7,337 bases of DNA from Prosthecobacter sp. (GTDB lineage: Bacteria; Verrucomicrobiota; Verrucomicrobiia; Verrucomicrobiales; Verrucomicrobiaceae), in the NCBI GenBank assembly GCA_020216965.1, contig JAIWOJ010000099.1:1-7337 (forward strand), given 5' to 3'. Below the pieces are notes generated by a model. That model saw only the letters and a program-made list of their open reading frames with translations, was not told where the DNA came from and ran no database searches. Positions 6,560-7,337 of this stretch are shown here, piece after piece; within the stretch, counting starts at the first letter, position 1, and the number at the start of each line of letters is the position of its first letter. The position numbers and the translations under genes were made by a program.

Positions 6560-7337
6560 TCGTGGTCATCAGTCACGGTTTCCCGCAGTGGGCTGGCCTG
6601 GGTATTTGGAGCGTGTAGTCGCAAGTCCAGTTGCTGGATGCGTGCTCGCACGCAGCGGCGCACTTTGAGATCAGCCCCTGGGATTTGGATCCGCTCGCCC
6701 GCTTTGGGGGCGTGCCCCAGTTGGGTGAGAACGTATCCGCCGATGGTGTCAATACCACCTGTTGGTAGCTTAAGACCCGTCTCTGCTGCAACGTCCTCCA
6801 CCCTGGCTCCTCCATCGACAAGAAAACGCCCATTGCCTAGGTCACGGATTTCTCCGGCCTCTCCTTGCCATGGCGCGGCTTCATAGAGTAGCCAGTCGGC
6901 AATTTCTTCCTGGCTGAGCATACCTTCCAGGCCTCCGTATTCATCCAGAATCAGCACAGGCTCAGGGCTGTGCTTGAGGTACTTTTCAAGCGCGTCCAGC
7001 ACGGGCATGGTCTCTGGCACAAACGGGACATGTCGCAGCATCTGCTGCCACGGTGGTCGGCCAGCCAGCCGCCACGCTTGTGTATCAATGATTCCCACCA
7101 CGGCATCTGGGGTCTCCCCATGGACCACGACATAGCGTCCGGGGGAGCGATCTAACACCAGAGTAGCATGGTCGGGCGCAGTCTCAGCACTGAGAAGCGC
7201 TAGGTCCACGCGCGGCACCATGCAGTCACGAACGCTTAGCTTTTCCAGGTCGAGCGCTTCTTGGATGATGCTTGCCTCTGCCATGTCCAGCAGCCCCTGT
7301 TCCTCACGCATCTCCACCAGAGTCTCAAATTCCTCAC
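6556..7337 (-). CDS. CBS / CorC_HlyC domain protein, CNNM/CorC family (partial, N-terminus beyond right edge)
   Basis: The reading frame is open from the right edge to TGA 6558-6556; about 260 codons are visible. An acidic helix (EEFETLVEMREEQGLLDM) matches the segment that normally links the DUF21/CNNM membrane domain to the CBS pair, so the membrane part is probably just outside the window. CBS1 begins VRDCMVPRVD. CBS2 ends with the hallmark DEYGGLEGMLSQEEI. The CorC_HlyC domain follows, with the typical DTIGGYVLTQLGHAPKAGE before the C-terminus. This order is that of full-length CorC/YfjD-like proteins, associated with Mg2+/Co2+ efflux or membrane integrity. I cannot place the true start; the in-window GTG at 7317 is internal to conserved sequence and is not the start. 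The stop overlaps the next gene's ATG by four bases. A stand-alone cytosolic CorC without membrane domain is the alternative. Confidence 0.9.
   Translation of the reverse strand, partial: EEFETLVEMREEQGLLDMAEASIIQEALDLEKLSVRDCMVPRVDLALLSAETAPDHATLVLDRSPGRYVVVHGETPDAVVGIIDTQAWRLAGRPPWQQMLRHVPFVPETMPVLDALEKYLKHSPEPVLILDEYGGLEGMLSQEEIADWLLYEAAPWQGEAGEIRDLGNGRFLVDGGARVEDVAAETGLKLPTGGIDTIGGYVLTQLGHAPKAGERIQIPGADLKVRRCVRARIQQLDLRLHAPNTQASPLRETVTDDHE

Overview
The window is a moderately GC-rich stretch of bacterial chromosome with short intergenic gaps and almost no Shine-Dalgarno sequences. The protein types suggest the Verrucomicrobia, probably near Prosthecobacter or Verrucomicrobium: a BatA/von Willebrand membrane protein, a GNNAGD-type NAD(P)HX epimerase, and a HisC of the ANPQLKDL type. 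This placement is an inference from recognition, not from a search.

Left part, minus strand: an initiator tRNA-fMet (3036-3112) is followed by a strong intrinsic terminator (2994-3026). Next comes a BatA-type von Willebrand factor A membrane protein (1121-2929). Eight bases after its stop lies a bifunctional NAD(P)H-hydrate epimerase/dehydratase, nnr, cut by the left edge. The vWA gene and nnr look like one transcription unit.

Middle: an N-acylglucosamine 2-epimerase family gene (3199-4407, minus) lies upstream of the tRNA on the same strand. It is divergent from hisC (4517-5614, plus), which encodes histidinol-phosphate aminotransferase. No other histidine genes and no sialic acid genes are visible, so both are orphans here.

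Right part, minus strand: two genes of the CNNM/CorC (UPF0053, hemolysin-C-like) family lie in tandem with an ATGA stop/start overlap. The upstream one (6556 to beyond 7337) shows paired CBS domains and the CorC_HlyC domain. The downstream one (5600-6559) has the DUF21/CNNM membrane domain and CBS domains but no CorC_HlyC domain. Its 3' end overlaps the 3' end of hisC by 15 bases, tail to tail.

The genes are housekeeping in character: cofactor repair, translation initiation, amino-acid synthesis, sugar epimerisation and cation or membrane homeostasis. There is no mobile element, CRISPR array or recognisable defence system, and I see no convincing undescribed system. The most notable details are the initiator tRNA, which keeps two initiator hallmarks but has A-U instead of G-C at 29-41, and the coupled CNNM paralogue pair of unequal domain content.
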